A stretch of 64,000 bases of DNA from Alistipes sp. UBA936. Its GTDB lineage: Bacteria > Bacteroidota > Bacteroidia > Bacteroidales > Rikenellaceae. The position numbers were made by a program, and so were the translations under genes. The stretch spans positions 1 to 64,000 of the forward strand of contig DBDI01000003.1 in the NCBI GenBank assembly GCA_002293505.1, written 5' to 3'. The notes beneath the pieces were generated by a model. The model did no database searches. It was not told the origin of the DNA and worked only from the letters and a program-made list of their open reading frames with translations. Shown piece by piece: positions 27,701 to 35,208 of the stretch. Each line of letters opens with the position of its first letter. Position 1 is the stretch's first letter.

Positions 27701-28341
27701 ACAGAAGCGCAGAAAGCCTCCACGGTCTGGCCGCTGAGGATGCGGCCGGAAGTGTCGGCGATCGTACCGGAAACCATAACGGGAATCCGGCCACCGTCGA
27801 GTTCGTCGGACAGGCGAGCGATGGCGAACAGGGCCGCCTTGGCGTTGAGAGTGTCGAAGACGGTCTCGACAAGAAGCACGTCCGCCCCACCGTCGACCAG
27901 TCCGCGGGCCTGATCGTAATATGCGTCGGCCAGTTGGGCGAAGGTGACGTCGCGAGCAGACGGGTCGTCGACATCGGCGCCGAGAGCTGCGGAGCGGGTT
28001 GTGGGACCCATCGAACCGGCGACGAAGCGAGGCCGGGCGGGAGTCGAAAAGCGGTCGGCAACAGAGCGGGCGAGGCGGGCGGCGGCAAGGTTCAAGGCAT
28101 AGGGGTCGGGCGAGGAGCCTTGCGTGGGCTGGGAGCCGGAGTTGGGTTGGGGGCCTTGCTCGGGGTGGCCGGCCAGAGAGATGGCGTTCAGGTTGAAGCT
28201 GTCGGTGGAGATGATGTCGGCACCGGCCTCGAGGTACATCTCGTGGATCTGAGCAGTGGAGAATCCCCGCTGCTGCATTGTTCCTGTGGCGCCGTCGAGA
28301 ACCAGAACCCGCTGGCCGAGAAGAGTGCGGATGTCGCTCAT
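24700..28341 (-). CDS. metH: Cobalamin-dependent methionine synthase
   Basis: 1213 residues, methylates homocysteine using methyl-THF and cobalamin. Four modules in order: homocysteine-binding barrel with zinc ligands Cys226 (GLNCAFG) and Cys289-290 (GGCCGTTPDH); pterin-binding domain from about 330 (YIGERANVAGS); B12-binding domain with the DxHxxG motif in VRGDVHDIGKNIVGVV; and the C-terminal AdoMet activation domain (RFAFGYPATPDHSLK, MRLTDNYMITPGEALCG). Low-complexity Ser/Pro/Gln/Ala inserts appear between blocks (PQPNSGSQPTQGSSPDP near residue 70; a direct repeat SGVSPAQSGAPV region near 26400). Its ATG overlaps the preceding stop (ATGA), and metF begins inside its stop. Confidence 0.97.
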   Translation of the reverse strand: MSDIRTLLGQRVLVLDGATGTMQQRGFSTAQIHEMYLEAGADIISTDSFNLNAISLAGHPEQGPQPNSGSQPTQGSSPDPYALNLAAARLARSVADRFSTPARPRFVAGSMGPTTRSAALGADVDDPSARDVTFAQLADAYYDQARGLVDGGADVLLVETVFDTLNAKAALFAIARLSDELDGGRIPVMVSGTIADTSGRILSGQTVEAFCASVFHSEPLSIGLNCAFGARQMRPFLARLSAVAECPVSAHPNAGLPNLSGGYDETPEEFAAQIEEFLRSSLVNIVGGCCGTTPDHIRLLAALASKYPPRPVPALRHTTVLAGLEPLVIPPVPNPDSPDPHLIYIGERANVAGSARFARLIREGLSDPARFEEAVSVARDQIASGASIVDICLDDGLIDGPSTMRRFLLAAAAEPELARVPFMIDSSSWDVLETGLQCIQGKALVNSLSLKEGPTEFLRRASLVRRFGAALVVMLFDESGQADTFERKIAVAELAYKLLTDSGFPPEDIVFDPNVLTIATGIAEHDNYAVDFIRATDWIHSHLPHARVSAGVSNLSFAFRGNSRVREAMHSVFLHHARAAGLDMAIVNVASMVAYSDLDPELRTLAEDVVLNRHPDATEHLASWAENAKVTVSATSAVSAQSGVSPAQSGAPVSSTAVNERITAAILKGSDQHITSDALAAFHELGSPLAVIDSVLMPAMGRVGELFGAGQMFLPQVVKSARVMRRAVDALAPYIKGTASNEPANGTENNPSSAPKKLLLATVRGDVHDIGKNIVGVVAACNGLEVIDLGVMVEPSLIADAAADNSVTVIGLSGLITPSLDEMIAVVRELERRGLRTPVLIGGATTSRLHTAVRIAPEYSGVVVHARDAAEGVRIISRLQSTDSELFIAELKASQQTDREEYAASSSSAPVSLSEARRRGYSKPAQNVVPVANTGRVVFDDYPISLIERHIDWPMFFAAWKVRPNSPEGEKLRVDALSMLERIKTDHSLRLEGVVGVFKAHRGLENEHPDIPDATPNATQNAASGSATDDIIVTGVRGEQIRLPMLRDQSTSNLSVADYVTNSSQDFIGAFALTAGVGLAEFSETLRAEDGPLGGEYGALIAKLLADRLTEAFAESAVHEIYPSRRFAFGYPATPDHSLKAEIFELLGVSRTTSMRLTDNYMITPGEALCGIVIADPASQYFTLEGLSDEQLADYARRRGKTPEEIKKFIGKL

Positions 28342-29129
28342 CGTACGATCCTCACTTCAAAGAGTTTGTCCCAACGTTTACCGGTAACCCAGATGCGCCC
28401 GGTGGAGGGGTCGTGGGCGATGCCGTTCATAAAGTCGGTCGAGGGAGTGATTACGAGCTGGGCGATCAGGCCCGAAAGGTCGATCAGGGCCTCGACGCGA
28501 CCGTCCGAAGGGTCGATCACGGCGATCTCGTTCGTAAGGTAGATGTTGGCCCAAAGGCGGCCGTCGATCCACTCCATCTCGTTGATGTTACGCAGAAGCT
28601 CGCCCTCGTGGCGAACCTGAAAAGTGCGTGTAGGGCGGAAAGTGGCGGGGTCGAGGACAGAAACATTGGCGCTACCGTCGCTCATATAGAGAGAAGTACC
28701 GTCAGTAGCGAGGCCCCAACCGTCGCCGCGGTAAGTGAACTGGCCGGTGAGCTCCAAAGTGGCGGGATCCCAGACGAAGGCGCGGTTCTCCATCCAGGTA
28801 AGCTGGAAGATGCGGTCGCCGAGAAGAGCAGCACCCTCCCCGAAGAACTCATTGGGCAAGCGGGTCTGGGCCTCGACGGAGCCGGTTTCAAGGTCGACGC
28901 GGCGAATAGCGGAGCGGCCGTACTCGCCGGTACTCTCCCAAAGGGAGCCGTCGTACCAGAAAAGGCCCTGAGTGTAAGCCTCGGTGTCGTGAGGATAGGA
29001 GGCAACGAGAGAGTAACCCCAACGGGCGACGGCCTGAGGCTCAGAGCGCTGGCCGCCGCGGGCAGAATGACCACCGCAAGCAGCAAGCGAAACAACGCAA
29101 AGAAGCGAAACAAGAACGCAAGTTTTCAT
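28338..29129 (-). CDS. Glutaminyl-peptide cyclotransferase, lipoprotein
   Basis: 263 residues from ATG 29129, where MKTCVLVSLLCVVSLAACGG is a lipoprotein signal; the longer ORF upstream covers galK promoter sequence and is rejected. The mature part is a five-bladed-propeller glutamine cyclotransferase of the plant/bacterial type (AYTQGLFWYDGSLWESTGEYGRS, IFQLTWMENRAFVWDP, WGLATDGTSLYMSDGS, INEMEWIDGRLWANIYLTNEIAVIDP, NGIAHDPSTGRIWVTGKRW). It would convert N-terminal glutamine of exported proteins to pyroglutamate. Its position as first gene of a methionine unit is curious; the -7 element TACCTTTG (29142-29135) ends only 5 nt before the ATG. Confidence 0.88.
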   Translation of the reverse strand: MKTCVLVSLLCVVSLAACGGHSARGGQRSEPQAVARWGYSLVASYPHDTEAYTQGLFWYDGSLWESTGEYGRSAIRRVDLETGSVEAQTRLPNEFFGEGAALLGDRIFQLTWMENRAFVWDPATLELTGQFTYRGDGWGLATDGTSLYMSDGSANVSVLDPATFRPTRTFQVRHEGELLRNINEMEWIDGRLWANIYLTNEIAVIDPSDGRVEALIDLSGLIAQLVITPSTDFMNGIAHDPSTGRIWVTGKRWDKLFEVRIVR

Positions 29130-29134
29130 AGCCA

Positions 29135-29142
29135 CAAAGGTA
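29135..29142 (-). promoter_or_regulatory. Promoter -7 element of the cyclotransferase-metH-metF unit
   Basis: TACCTTTG ending five nt before the start codon, so the transcript should have almost no 5' leader. Confidence 0.65.
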
Positions 29143-29164
29143 CGAAAGTCTCGCGGATTTTGTA

Positions 29165-29172
29165 TAACTTTG
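29165..29172 (+). promoter_or_regulatory. Promoter -7 element of galK
   Basis: TAACTTTG, nine nt before the galK ATG at 29182. Confidence 0.65.
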
Positions 29173-29181
29173 GCCTCACTT

Positions 29182-30330
29182 ATGGACACTACTAACATTC
29201 GCAACAAGTTCAAGGAACTGTATGGAGCAGCCGGGGAGCTATACACCTCGCCCGGAAGAATCAATCTGATAGGCGAGCACACCGACTACAACGGAGGTTT
29301 CGTGCTACCGGGAGCAATCGACAAAGCAATGTATTGTGAGATCAAGCCGAACGGATCGGATCGTGTGAGAGCGTATGCGCTCGATCTGGGAGAGAGCGCC
29401 GAGTTCGGGCTCGAAGAAGCAGACAAGCCGACCCAGCAGTGGGCCTGCTACATCTTCGGGGTGTGCAGGGAGATGGCTAAGAGAGGAAAACCGGTGAAGG
29501 GTTTCGACACGGTCTTCGCGGGAGATGTACCGCTGGGAGCAGGAATGTCGTCATCGGCAGCCTTGGAGAGCTGTTTCGGGTATGCGCTGAACGAGATCTA
29601 CGGGTTGGGATTCGAACGTTTCGAGATAGCACTGATTGGGCAGGCAACGGAGCACAACTATGTAGGAGTGATGTGTGGAATTATGGACCAGTTCGCATCG
29701 TGCTGCGGAAGGGAAGGAAACCTGATGAAGCTCGACTGCCGCTCACTGGAGTATGAGTATGTACCGTTCGATCCGAAGGGATACAGACTGGTGCTACTAA
29801 ACACGATGGTGACGCACAATCTGGCCGGAGGAGAGTACAACAAGCGTCGCCAAAGCTGTGAAAGGGTAGTGGCCGAAATTGCGAAGAACCATCCGGAAGT
29901 GAAGCTTTTGCGCGATGCGAATATGCATATGCTGGAAGAAGTGCACGGGAAGGTCGACGAGGTGGACTATGTGAGGGCGGAGTTTGTGGTGGAAGAGATA
30001 CAGAGGTTGCTGGATGCAACGGTGGCGTTGGAGAAGGGAGACTATGAGAAGGTGGGAGCGCTGATGTACGGCACGCACGAGGGGCTGAGCAAGAAGTACC
30101 AAGTGAGCTGTCCGGAACTCGACTATCTGAACGAGCAGGCAAGGGAGTGCGGAGTGAGCGGGTCGAGGGTGATGGGAGGCGGCTTCGGAGGCTGCACAAT
30201 CAACCTGGTGAAGGACGGGCTTTATGACGCGTTCGTGGCCACAGCAGTGGCAAACTACAAGGCCAAGTTCGGAATCGACGCAAAGGTCTACGACGTGGTA
30301 ATTCGAGACGGAGCGAGGAAACTAAATTAG
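29182..30330 (+). CDS. galK: Galactokinase
   Basis: 382 residues starting MDTTNIRNKFKELYG; an in-frame TTG at 29170 overlaps the promoter and is rejected. GHMP kinase of the Leloir pathway, phosphorylating galactose at C1. Motifs: GRINLIGEHTDYNGGFVLPG (galactose binding), PLGAGMSSSAALES (ATP loop), and the C-terminal VMGGGFGGCTINLV. The last nine nt overlap the end of galM, which is convergent. galK and galM form a small galactose locus without a transporter or repressor in view. Confidence 0.96.
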   Translation: MDTTNIRNKFKELYGAAGELYTSPGRINLIGEHTDYNGGFVLPGAIDKAMYCEIKPNGSDRVRAYALDLGESAEFGLEEADKPTQQWACYIFGVCREMAKRGKPVKGFDTVFAGDVPLGAGMSSSAALESCFGYALNEIYGLGFERFEIALIGQATEHNYVGVMCGIMDQFASCCGREGNLMKLDCRSLEYEYVPFDPKGYRLVLLNTMVTHNLAGGEYNKRRQSCERVVAEIAKNHPEVKLLRDANMHMLEEVHGKVDEVDYVRAEFVVEEIQRLLDATVALEKGDYEKVGALMYGTHEGLSKKYQVSCPELDYLNEQARECGVSGSRVMGGGFGGCTINLVKDGLYDAFVATAVANYKAKFGIDAKVYDVVIRDGARKLN

Positions 30331-31341
30331 TCCAAATTTGAAAACGATCGTTTCGCGGTAGGTCTGTCCGGGGTCGAGACGCGGCGAGGGAAAGTCGGGC
30401 TGGTTGGGAGCGTCGGGAAAGTTTTGGCACTCGAGAGCCACCCCGTCGCGATCGGCATATGGGCGGCCACTCTTGGACAAAGGGTTGCCGTCGAGCCAGT
30501 TACCAGTGTAAAGTTGGATGCCCGGCTGGGTGGTGAGGATCGTAAGGGTGCGCCCGGAGGTCGGATCGCTCAGCCGGGCAGCCTCGTTCAAGAAGCTGGG
30601 GCGGTAGCCGTCCAGAGGGAAGCAATGGTCGTAACCCTTGCCGATGATGAGCTGTTCGAACGGGGCGTCGATGTCGCGTCCGAGAGGTTTGGGCTGGCGA
30701 AAATCCATCGGCGTGCCAGCGACCGGAGCGCGTTCTCCGGTGGGGATCTGGGTTGAATCGGAGGGCAGGTAAGTGGAGGCGTTCAGGCGGAGGGTCTGAC
30801 CGAGGACGCTACCCGAGTTCTCGCCCGCGAGGTTGAAGTAGGCGTGGTTCGTCAGGTTGATGACGGTGGGTGCCTCGGAGCGGGCGGAGAGGGTGATGGT
30901 GAGTTCGTTTTGCTCGCTCCATTCGTATATGGCCTCGACGTGCAGCGCGCCGGGGTAGCCTTGGTCGCCGTCGGGACTGAAGAGCGAAAATACAATGCGG
31001 TCGGGGCCCTCCTGACGGCTGTCCCACAAGCGGTTGGCGAATCCTTCCACGCCGCCGTGAAGAGCGTTCGGGCCGTTGTTTTGGGCCAAGCGGTACTCCG
31101 TGCCGTCGAGGGTGAAGCGCCCGAGGGCTATACGGTTGGCGTAACGACCGACCGTCTTACCGCAAGCAGCCCCGTCGCCGTAATAACTCGTCAACTCCTT
31201 GTAACCCAACGCAACGTCGGCCAAGCGGCCGCTACGGTCGGGAACACAAACCGAAACCAGTGCCGCGCCGACATTGGTCACGCCGACGCTCGCGCCCGAA
31301 GAGTTGCGCAGGGTGTGGATAACTTCTTTCGCTTTCTCCAT
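30322..31341 (-). CDS. galM: Aldose 1-epimerase (galactose mutarotase)
   Basis: 339 residues from ATG 31341 (MEKAKEVIHTLRNSSGASVGVTNVGAA); longer ORF upstream is inside the serS region and lacks similarity. Interconverts alpha and beta anomers of galactose ahead of GalK. Signature blocks: GKTVGRYANRI, NGPNALHGGVEGF, INLTNHAYFNLAGE with the catalytic His, LTTQPGIQLYTGNW and VALECQNFPDAPNQPDFPS with the catalytic Glu. The -7 element TAACTTTG (31357-31350) lies eight nt before the start. Convergent with galK. Confidence 0.95.
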   Translation of the reverse strand: MEKAKEVIHTLRNSSGASVGVTNVGAALVSVCVPDRSGRLADVALGYKELTSYYGDGAACGKTVGRYANRIALGRFTLDGTEYRLAQNNGPNALHGGVEGFANRLWDSRQEGPDRIVFSLFSPDGDQGYPGALHVEAIYEWSEQNELTITLSARSEAPTVINLTNHAYFNLAGENSGSVLGQTLRLNASTYLPSDSTQIPTGERAPVAGTPMDFRQPKPLGRDIDAPFEQLIIGKGYDHCFPLDGYRPSFLNEAARLSDPTSGRTLTILTTQPGIQLYTGNWLDGNPLSKSGRPYADRDGVALECQNFPDAPNQPDFPSPRLDPGQTYRETIVFKFGLI

Positions 31342-31349
31342 AATGGGGG

Positions 31350-31357
31350 CAAAGTTA
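31350..31357 (-). promoter_or_regulatory. Promoter -7 element of galM
   Basis: TAACTTTG on the minus strand, eight nt before the galM ATG; divergent from the serS element at 31367. Confidence 0.6.
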
Positions 31358-31366
31358 GGAAAAAAT

Positions 31367-31374
31367 ATTATCTT
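31367..31374 (+). promoter_or_regulatory. Promoter -7 element of serS
   Basis: TATCTTTG, 25 nt before the serS ATG. Confidence 0.6.
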
Positions 31375-31399
31375 TGGGCTCTGAAAAACAATCACGAGG

Positions 31400-32674
31400 A
31401 TGCTTACACTAAAACAAATAAGAGGCGAGAGAGAACGGGTGGTGGAGAGGCTGGCGGTGAAGGGATTCGATGCCGCACCGATCATCGACCGGATAGAAGC
31501 GCTGGATGATCGACGAAAAGAGACCAAAACCGAATTGGATAATCTGTTGGCTGAGCAAAACCAACTGGCAAAGTCCATCGGCCAACTAATCGCTCAGGGC
31601 AAAAAGGAAGATGCGGAGAGCACAAAGGCGCAGGTGGCGATACTCAAAGAACGTTCGCGAGAGCTGGAAGATATTTTGAAAAAAGCAGCCACCGAACTCG
31701 AAGCAGAAATCGTGAAGCTGCCCAACCTGCCCTCGGAGCTTGTACCGGCCGGGCGGACGGCGGAGGATAATGTGGTGGTGAAGCTGAGGGAAGATTTTCC
31801 GGCGCTACCGGACGAGGGTGCCTTGCCGCACTGGGAACTGGCCGCAAAGTATGGGATCATAGACTTCGAACTGGGTGTGAAGCTGACAGGAGCCGGCTTT
31901 CCGGTCTACAAGGGCCAGGGAGCGGCTTTGCAGAGGGCACTGATAGCGTTCTTTGTGGAGAGGAACGTCGCCGCGGGGTACACCGAGATCCAGCCGCCGA
32001 TTATGGTGAACGAAGCATCGGCATTCGGGACGGGGCAACTACCGGACAAGGAGGGACAGATGTATACCGCAACGGCGGACGGATTATATCTGGTACCGAC
32101 GGCGGAAGTGCCGCTTACGAATATCTATCGCGATGTGATACTGGCCGAGAGTGATTTTCCGGTCTGCATAACAGCATACACGCCCTGTTTCAGGCGCGAG
32201 GCGGGAAGCTATGGGAAGGATGTGAGGGGCTTGAACAGGCTGCATCAATTCGACAAGGTGGAGATCGTGAGGTTGGAACGACCCCAGGACTCTTATGCGG
32301 CCTTGGATGGGATGGTGGCACACGTGGAGAGTCTGATCACGGCGCTCGGGCTACCGTATCGGATCCTACGGCTGTGTGGCGGTGATATAAGTTTTACATC
32401 GGCGCTGACGTACGATTTCGAGGTCTATTCGGCGGCGCAGGGGCGCTGGCTGGAGGTGTCGAGCGTGTCGAATTTCGAGGCGTTCCAGAGCAACAGGCTG
32501 AAGCTGAGGTACCGTGATGCAGAAGGGAAGATGCAACTGGCGCACACGCTGAACGGGTCGTCGCTGGCACTACCGAGGATTGTGGCCGCGCTGCTGGAAA
32601 ACTATCAGACGCCGGACGGAATTATTGTGCCCGAAGCACTGAGGCCTTACACGAGGTTTGAAATTATAAAATAA
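31400..32674 (+). CDS. serS: Seryl-tRNA synthetase
   Basis: 424 residues. N-terminal long antiparallel coiled-coil arm that binds tRNA-Ser (residues about 25-105, DDRRKETKTELDNLLAEQNQ), then a class II catalytic core: TAEVPLTNIYRD, FRREAGSYGKDVRGLNRLHQ (motif 2) and NGSSLALPRIVAALLENYQ (motif 3). Ends at GRFEIIK-like tail YTRFEIIK. The ferredoxin gene follows with its own promoter that overlaps the end of serS. Confidence 0.97.
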   Translation: MLTLKQIRGERERVVERLAVKGFDAAPIIDRIEALDDRRKETKTELDNLLAEQNQLAKSIGQLIAQGKKEDAESTKAQVAILKERSRELEDILKKAATELEAEIVKLPNLPSELVPAGRTAEDNVVVKLREDFPALPDEGALPHWELAAKYGIIDFELGVKLTGAGFPVYKGQGAALQRALIAFFVERNVAAGYTEIQPPIMVNEASAFGTGQLPDKEGQMYTATADGLYLVPTAEVPLTNIYRDVILAESDFPVCITAYTPCFRREAGSYGKDVRGLNRLHQFDKVEIVRLERPQDSYAALDGMVAHVESLITALGLPYRILRLCGGDISFTSALTYDFEVYSAAQGRWLEVSSVSNFEAFQSNRLKLRYRDAEGKMQLAHTLNGSSLALPRIVAALLENYQTPDGIIVPEALRPYTRFEIIK

Positions 32675-32686
32675 TAGCTATATTTG
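32657..32686 (+). promoter_or_regulatory. Promoter of the ferredoxin gene
   Basis: TTTG (32657-32660), 18 nt, TATATTTG (32679-32686), a good Bacteroidota promoter; ATG follows 24 nt later. Confidence 0.65.
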
Positions 32687-32710
32687 CACTTTAAATTTTT
32701 AGAAAAACCT

Positions 32711-32881
32711 ATGGCATACAAAATTGATCCTTCGCTGTGTACCGCGTGTGGTACCTGCATCGACGAATGTCCCGTTGAAGCTATCTCGGCGGGCGATGTG
32801 TACACTATCGACGCCTCGGCCTGCATCGACTGCGGAGCCTGTGCGGGCGTCTGTCCGGCAGAAGCTATCGCGGCCGAATAA
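32711..32881 (+). CDS. 2[4Fe-4S] ferredoxin
   Basis: 56 residues, MAYKIDPSLCTACGTCIDEC. Two classical CxxCxxCxxxCP motifs (CTACGTCIDECP and CIDCGACAGVCP) bind two [4Fe-4S] clusters. Low-potential electron carrier for anaerobic metabolism. The start at 32711 is preferred to an upstream ATG that falls in the promoter. Single-gene unit closed by a strong terminator. Confidence 0.95.
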   Translation: MAYKIDPSLCTACGTCIDECPVEAISAGDVYTIDASACIDCGACAGVCPAEAIAAE

Positions 32882-32930
32882 TCGCGCCGGGGGGCATTGA
32901 GCAATCAATGCGGAAACCTCGTTTGAAATC

Positions 32931-32958
32931 AAAAAAGTGCCGGTTTGGCACTTTTTTT
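32931..32958 (+). terminator. Terminator after the ferredoxin gene
   Basis: AAAAAAGTGCC, five-nt loop, GGCACTTTTTTT: strong hairpin with a T run; symmetrical enough to work on both strands. Confidence 0.85.
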
Positions 32959-32997
32959 GTGGCCTCCGGGGGTGAAACTACTAACGAATTTTGTGAA

Positions 32998-33075
32998 ATG
33001 AAAACATCCAGATCAGACAAAGAACAGGCCAAGGTCCTGCGGGTAGTGCAGAGCGGAAACGAAGATCACAAATAA
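32998..33075 (+). CDS. Possible 25-residue leader ORF, or 5' end cut off by a stop codon
   Basis: ATG 32998 to TAA 33075 encodes a hydrophilic peptide (MKTSRSDKEQAKVLRVVQSG...). The same frame continues after the TAA as the PhnD-like protein. Either a short upstream ORF coupled to the next gene, or the original N-terminus of that gene separated by a nonsense mutation. I cannot decide between them. Confidence 0.3.
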   Translation: MKTSRSDKEQAKVLRVVQSGNEDHK

Positions 33076-33078
33076 CTA

Positions 33079-34056
33079 TTGGCAAAACACGCGAAACACG
33101 ACGATGACGTAAAACGAGAGGCACGCAAAGCGCTATGGCTGAGTTGTGTTTCGTTGGGAATAGGGGTGGTATCACTTGTTGTGGCTACAGTTTCGTTGTT
33201 CAAGGTGGTGTCGCTCCCCGAGGAGAAGATTGTTTATGTCGGAATGACGCCCTTCCATGTCAACGACAAAAATGATCTGGCCGACAGGTATAGGTGGGAT
33301 CTAAGGCCAATAAACAGTAAATTATACGAGAGAACGCAATGGTTCACAGGGGAAAGGTTCAAGATGGATGTTGCCATTTCGGATAGCTACGACGACGTTA
33401 TCAGTAGTCTTAGTAGTAACGGGGATATCCAAATGGCATTTGTTTCTCAGTATCTGTTTCACCAACACAAAGCAGATACACTGATACAACACATTGGATT
33501 CAAAATCGAAGACGGTAAAGATTCGTATAACTCGATGATAATCTGGAAAAAGGGCAGCAGAAAGATGGGTAGCGATACCTTGGCAGACATAAAGAACTAC
33601 TTGAAGGACCCTCGCTCGACAATAATATTAGGCCCCGACGCATCGGTCTCCTCACATATACTTCCCGAAATATTCCTGCAACCCGACTCAAAAAGAGTCA
33701 AACAAATGGGCAGAACAAAAATGCTCGACCGGATAAGGAATAGCAGAGGGTCCGAAATAGTGCTCGGTGCGCTGAGCGACGAGGATTTCGACAGACTGGA
33801 TAATATGGAGAAGGCGATGTTCGATACGTATGTAATTCCCCATAAGATTCCGTACGACGCTGTGTTTGTCAACAAGTTTTGGTGGGAGAGTCTCGATCCT
33901 TGTGAACAAGAAACGATATTGGGAAGTATGAGGTATTGTTCAAGGGATAGTCAGGGCATTAGATTGGTAGACAGTACGCTGAAGAAAAAATACTGTGAGA
34001 TGTGCATAGAGTCCGACAAATTCGGAAAGTTTTTAAATGACAACGGAGCCCTGTGA
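33079..34056 (+). CDS. Membrane-anchored PhnD-like solute-binding protein
   Basis: 325 residues from TTG 33079, the first start codon after an in-frame TAA. Charged N-terminus, one membrane segment (ALWLSCVSLGIGVVSLVVATVSLF, about residues 18-42), then a periplasmic-binding fold resembling phosphate/phosphonate-binding PhnD proteins: VYVGMTPFHVN, RFKMDVAISDSYDDVISSLSSN, IQMAFVSQYLF, KDSYNSMIIWKKGS, IILGPDASVSSHILPEIF. No ABC transporter genes are next to it. Its TGA overlaps the GTG of mqnC (GTGA), so the two are translationally coupled; it may sense or bind something for that pathway, but this is only a guess. TTG start and missing promoter leave the 5' end uncertain. Confidence 0.65.
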   Translation: MAKHAKHDDDVKREARKALWLSCVSLGIGVVSLVVATVSLFKVVSLPEEKIVYVGMTPFHVNDKNDLADRYRWDLRPINSKLYERTQWFTGERFKMDVAISDSYDDVISSLSSNGDIQMAFVSQYLFHQHKADTLIQHIGFKIEDGKDSYNSMIIWKKGSRKMGSDTLADIKNYLKDPRSTIILGPDASVSSHILPEIFLQPDSKRVKQMGRTKMLDRIRNSRGSEIVLGALSDEDFDRLDNMEKAMFDTYVIPHKIPYDAVFVNKFWWESLDPCEQETILGSMRYCSRDSQGIRLVDSTLKKKYCEMCIESDKFGKFLNDNGAL

Positions 34057-35189
34057 TTAAAGAAGACATTCTCGATAAGGCGAGGCGGAGGGAGGACTTG
34101 ACAGAGCGGGAGGCACTCTTTCTGTGGGAGAGAGTGCCTCTGTGTGATTTGGCGGGAGCAGCGGATGATGTGAGGCGAGAGGTGATGGCCGAGGCAGCAG
34201 GTGCGGGGTATGCCGGGGGGCCGGGAGTGGTGACGTGGCAGATCGACAGGAATGTGAACATCACAAATGTCTGTGTGTCAGGCTGCAAGTTCTGTAATTT
34301 TCACTGTCGACCGGCGGAAAAGGAGCGCGCGTCGGTGTTGGCGCTGGAGGAGTATGTACCGCGAATCGAAGAGGCACTGGCGCTCGGGGCTGACCAACTA
34401 TTGCTGCAAGGAGGGCTGCATCCGGGGCTCGGGATAGAGTTCTATGAAGAGCTGTTTGGGGAGCTGAAGCGGCTCTATCCCGGGCTGAGGCTGCACGCGC
34501 TGGGGCCGCCGGAAGTGGCTCATATTGCGCGACTTAGCGGATTGGGAGTGCGGGAAGTGTTGGAACGGCTGGTGGCTGCGGGGCTGGATTCGCTGCCCGG
34601 AGCGGGAGCAGAAATTCTGGTCGATGAAGTGAGGCGGGCGATCTCGCCGGGCAAACCGACTGTGGTTCAATGGCTCGAAGTGATGGCGGAGGCGCACAGG
34701 ATGAATCTGCCGACCTCGGCCACGATGATGTATGGCCACGTGGAGACGCCAAGACATATTGTGCAGCACCTCATCAAGTTACGTGATCTGCAAGCCGCCC
34801 GACCAGAGGGAACGCACGGCTTTGTGGCATTCATTCCGTGGGTGTTTCGGAGCGACGGCACGGCACTGGAGAGAGAGGGAGTGGCGCCGGATTTCAAGCC
34901 TGTGGTGTCGCGGTTTTCGCCGCTGGAATATCTGCGGGTGATTGCGCTGAGTAGGCTGGTACTCAACAATGTACGAAACATTCAGGCATCGTGGCTGACG
35001 GTCGGGGTGCAGGTAGCGCAGATGGCGCTACACAGCGGAGCTAACGATCTGGGTTCCATTATGATAGAAGAAAACGTGGTCTCGGCGGCCGGAGCGCGAA
35101 ACCAATTCGATGCCGAGGGAATACAAGCAGCAATCAGGGGAGCGGGGTTTGAGCCGCAGCTACGCGACCAACTCTACAAACTGAGGTGA
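34053..35189 (+). CDS. mqnC: Cyclic dehypoxanthine futalosine synthase (radical SAM)
   Basis: 378 residues from GTG 34053. Radical-SAM enzyme of the futalosine route to menaquinone: it cyclises dehypoxanthine futalosine. Iron-sulphur motif CVSGCKFC (Cys 74, 78, 81) within IDRNVNITNVC. Family blocks: GADQLLLQGGLHPGLGIEFY, GLDSLPGAGAEILVDEVR, LPTSATMMYGHVETPRHIV, GANDLGSIMIEENVVSAAG. MqnE and CofG/CofH are related, but the SLPGAGAEI and EENVVSAAG blocks favour MqnC. Coupled to the PhnD-like gene upstream; converges on ahcY. The pathway partner mqnL is at 59-61 kb. Confidence 0.85.
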   Translation: MIKEDILDKARRREDLTEREALFLWERVPLCDLAGAADDVRREVMAEAAGAGYAGGPGVVTWQIDRNVNITNVCVSGCKFCNFHCRPAEKERASVLALEEYVPRIEEALALGADQLLLQGGLHPGLGIEFYEELFGELKRLYPGLRLHALGPPEVAHIARLSGLGVREVLERLVAAGLDSLPGAGAEILVDEVRRAISPGKPTVVQWLEVMAEAHRMNLPTSATMMYGHVETPRHIVQHLIKLRDLQAARPEGTHGFVAFIPWVFRSDGTALEREGVAPDFKPVVSRFSPLEYLRVIALSRLVLNNVRNIQASWLTVGVQVAQMALHSGANDLGSIMIEENVVSAAGARNQFDAEGIQAAIRGAGFEPQLRDQLYKLR

Positions 35190-35208
35190 CAACAGCGATT
35201 ATTCGGCC

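Noticed and set aside
26614..28542. Open frame of 642 codons on the plus strand opposite metH
   Set aside because: Antisense shadow of metH; composition of Gly/Val/Glu/Asp typical of such shadows.
31310..31325. TGTGGATAA, a perfect DnaA box on the plus strand in galM
   Set aside because: Single site inside a conserved coding sequence; its codons fit galM, so it is likely chance and not an origin.
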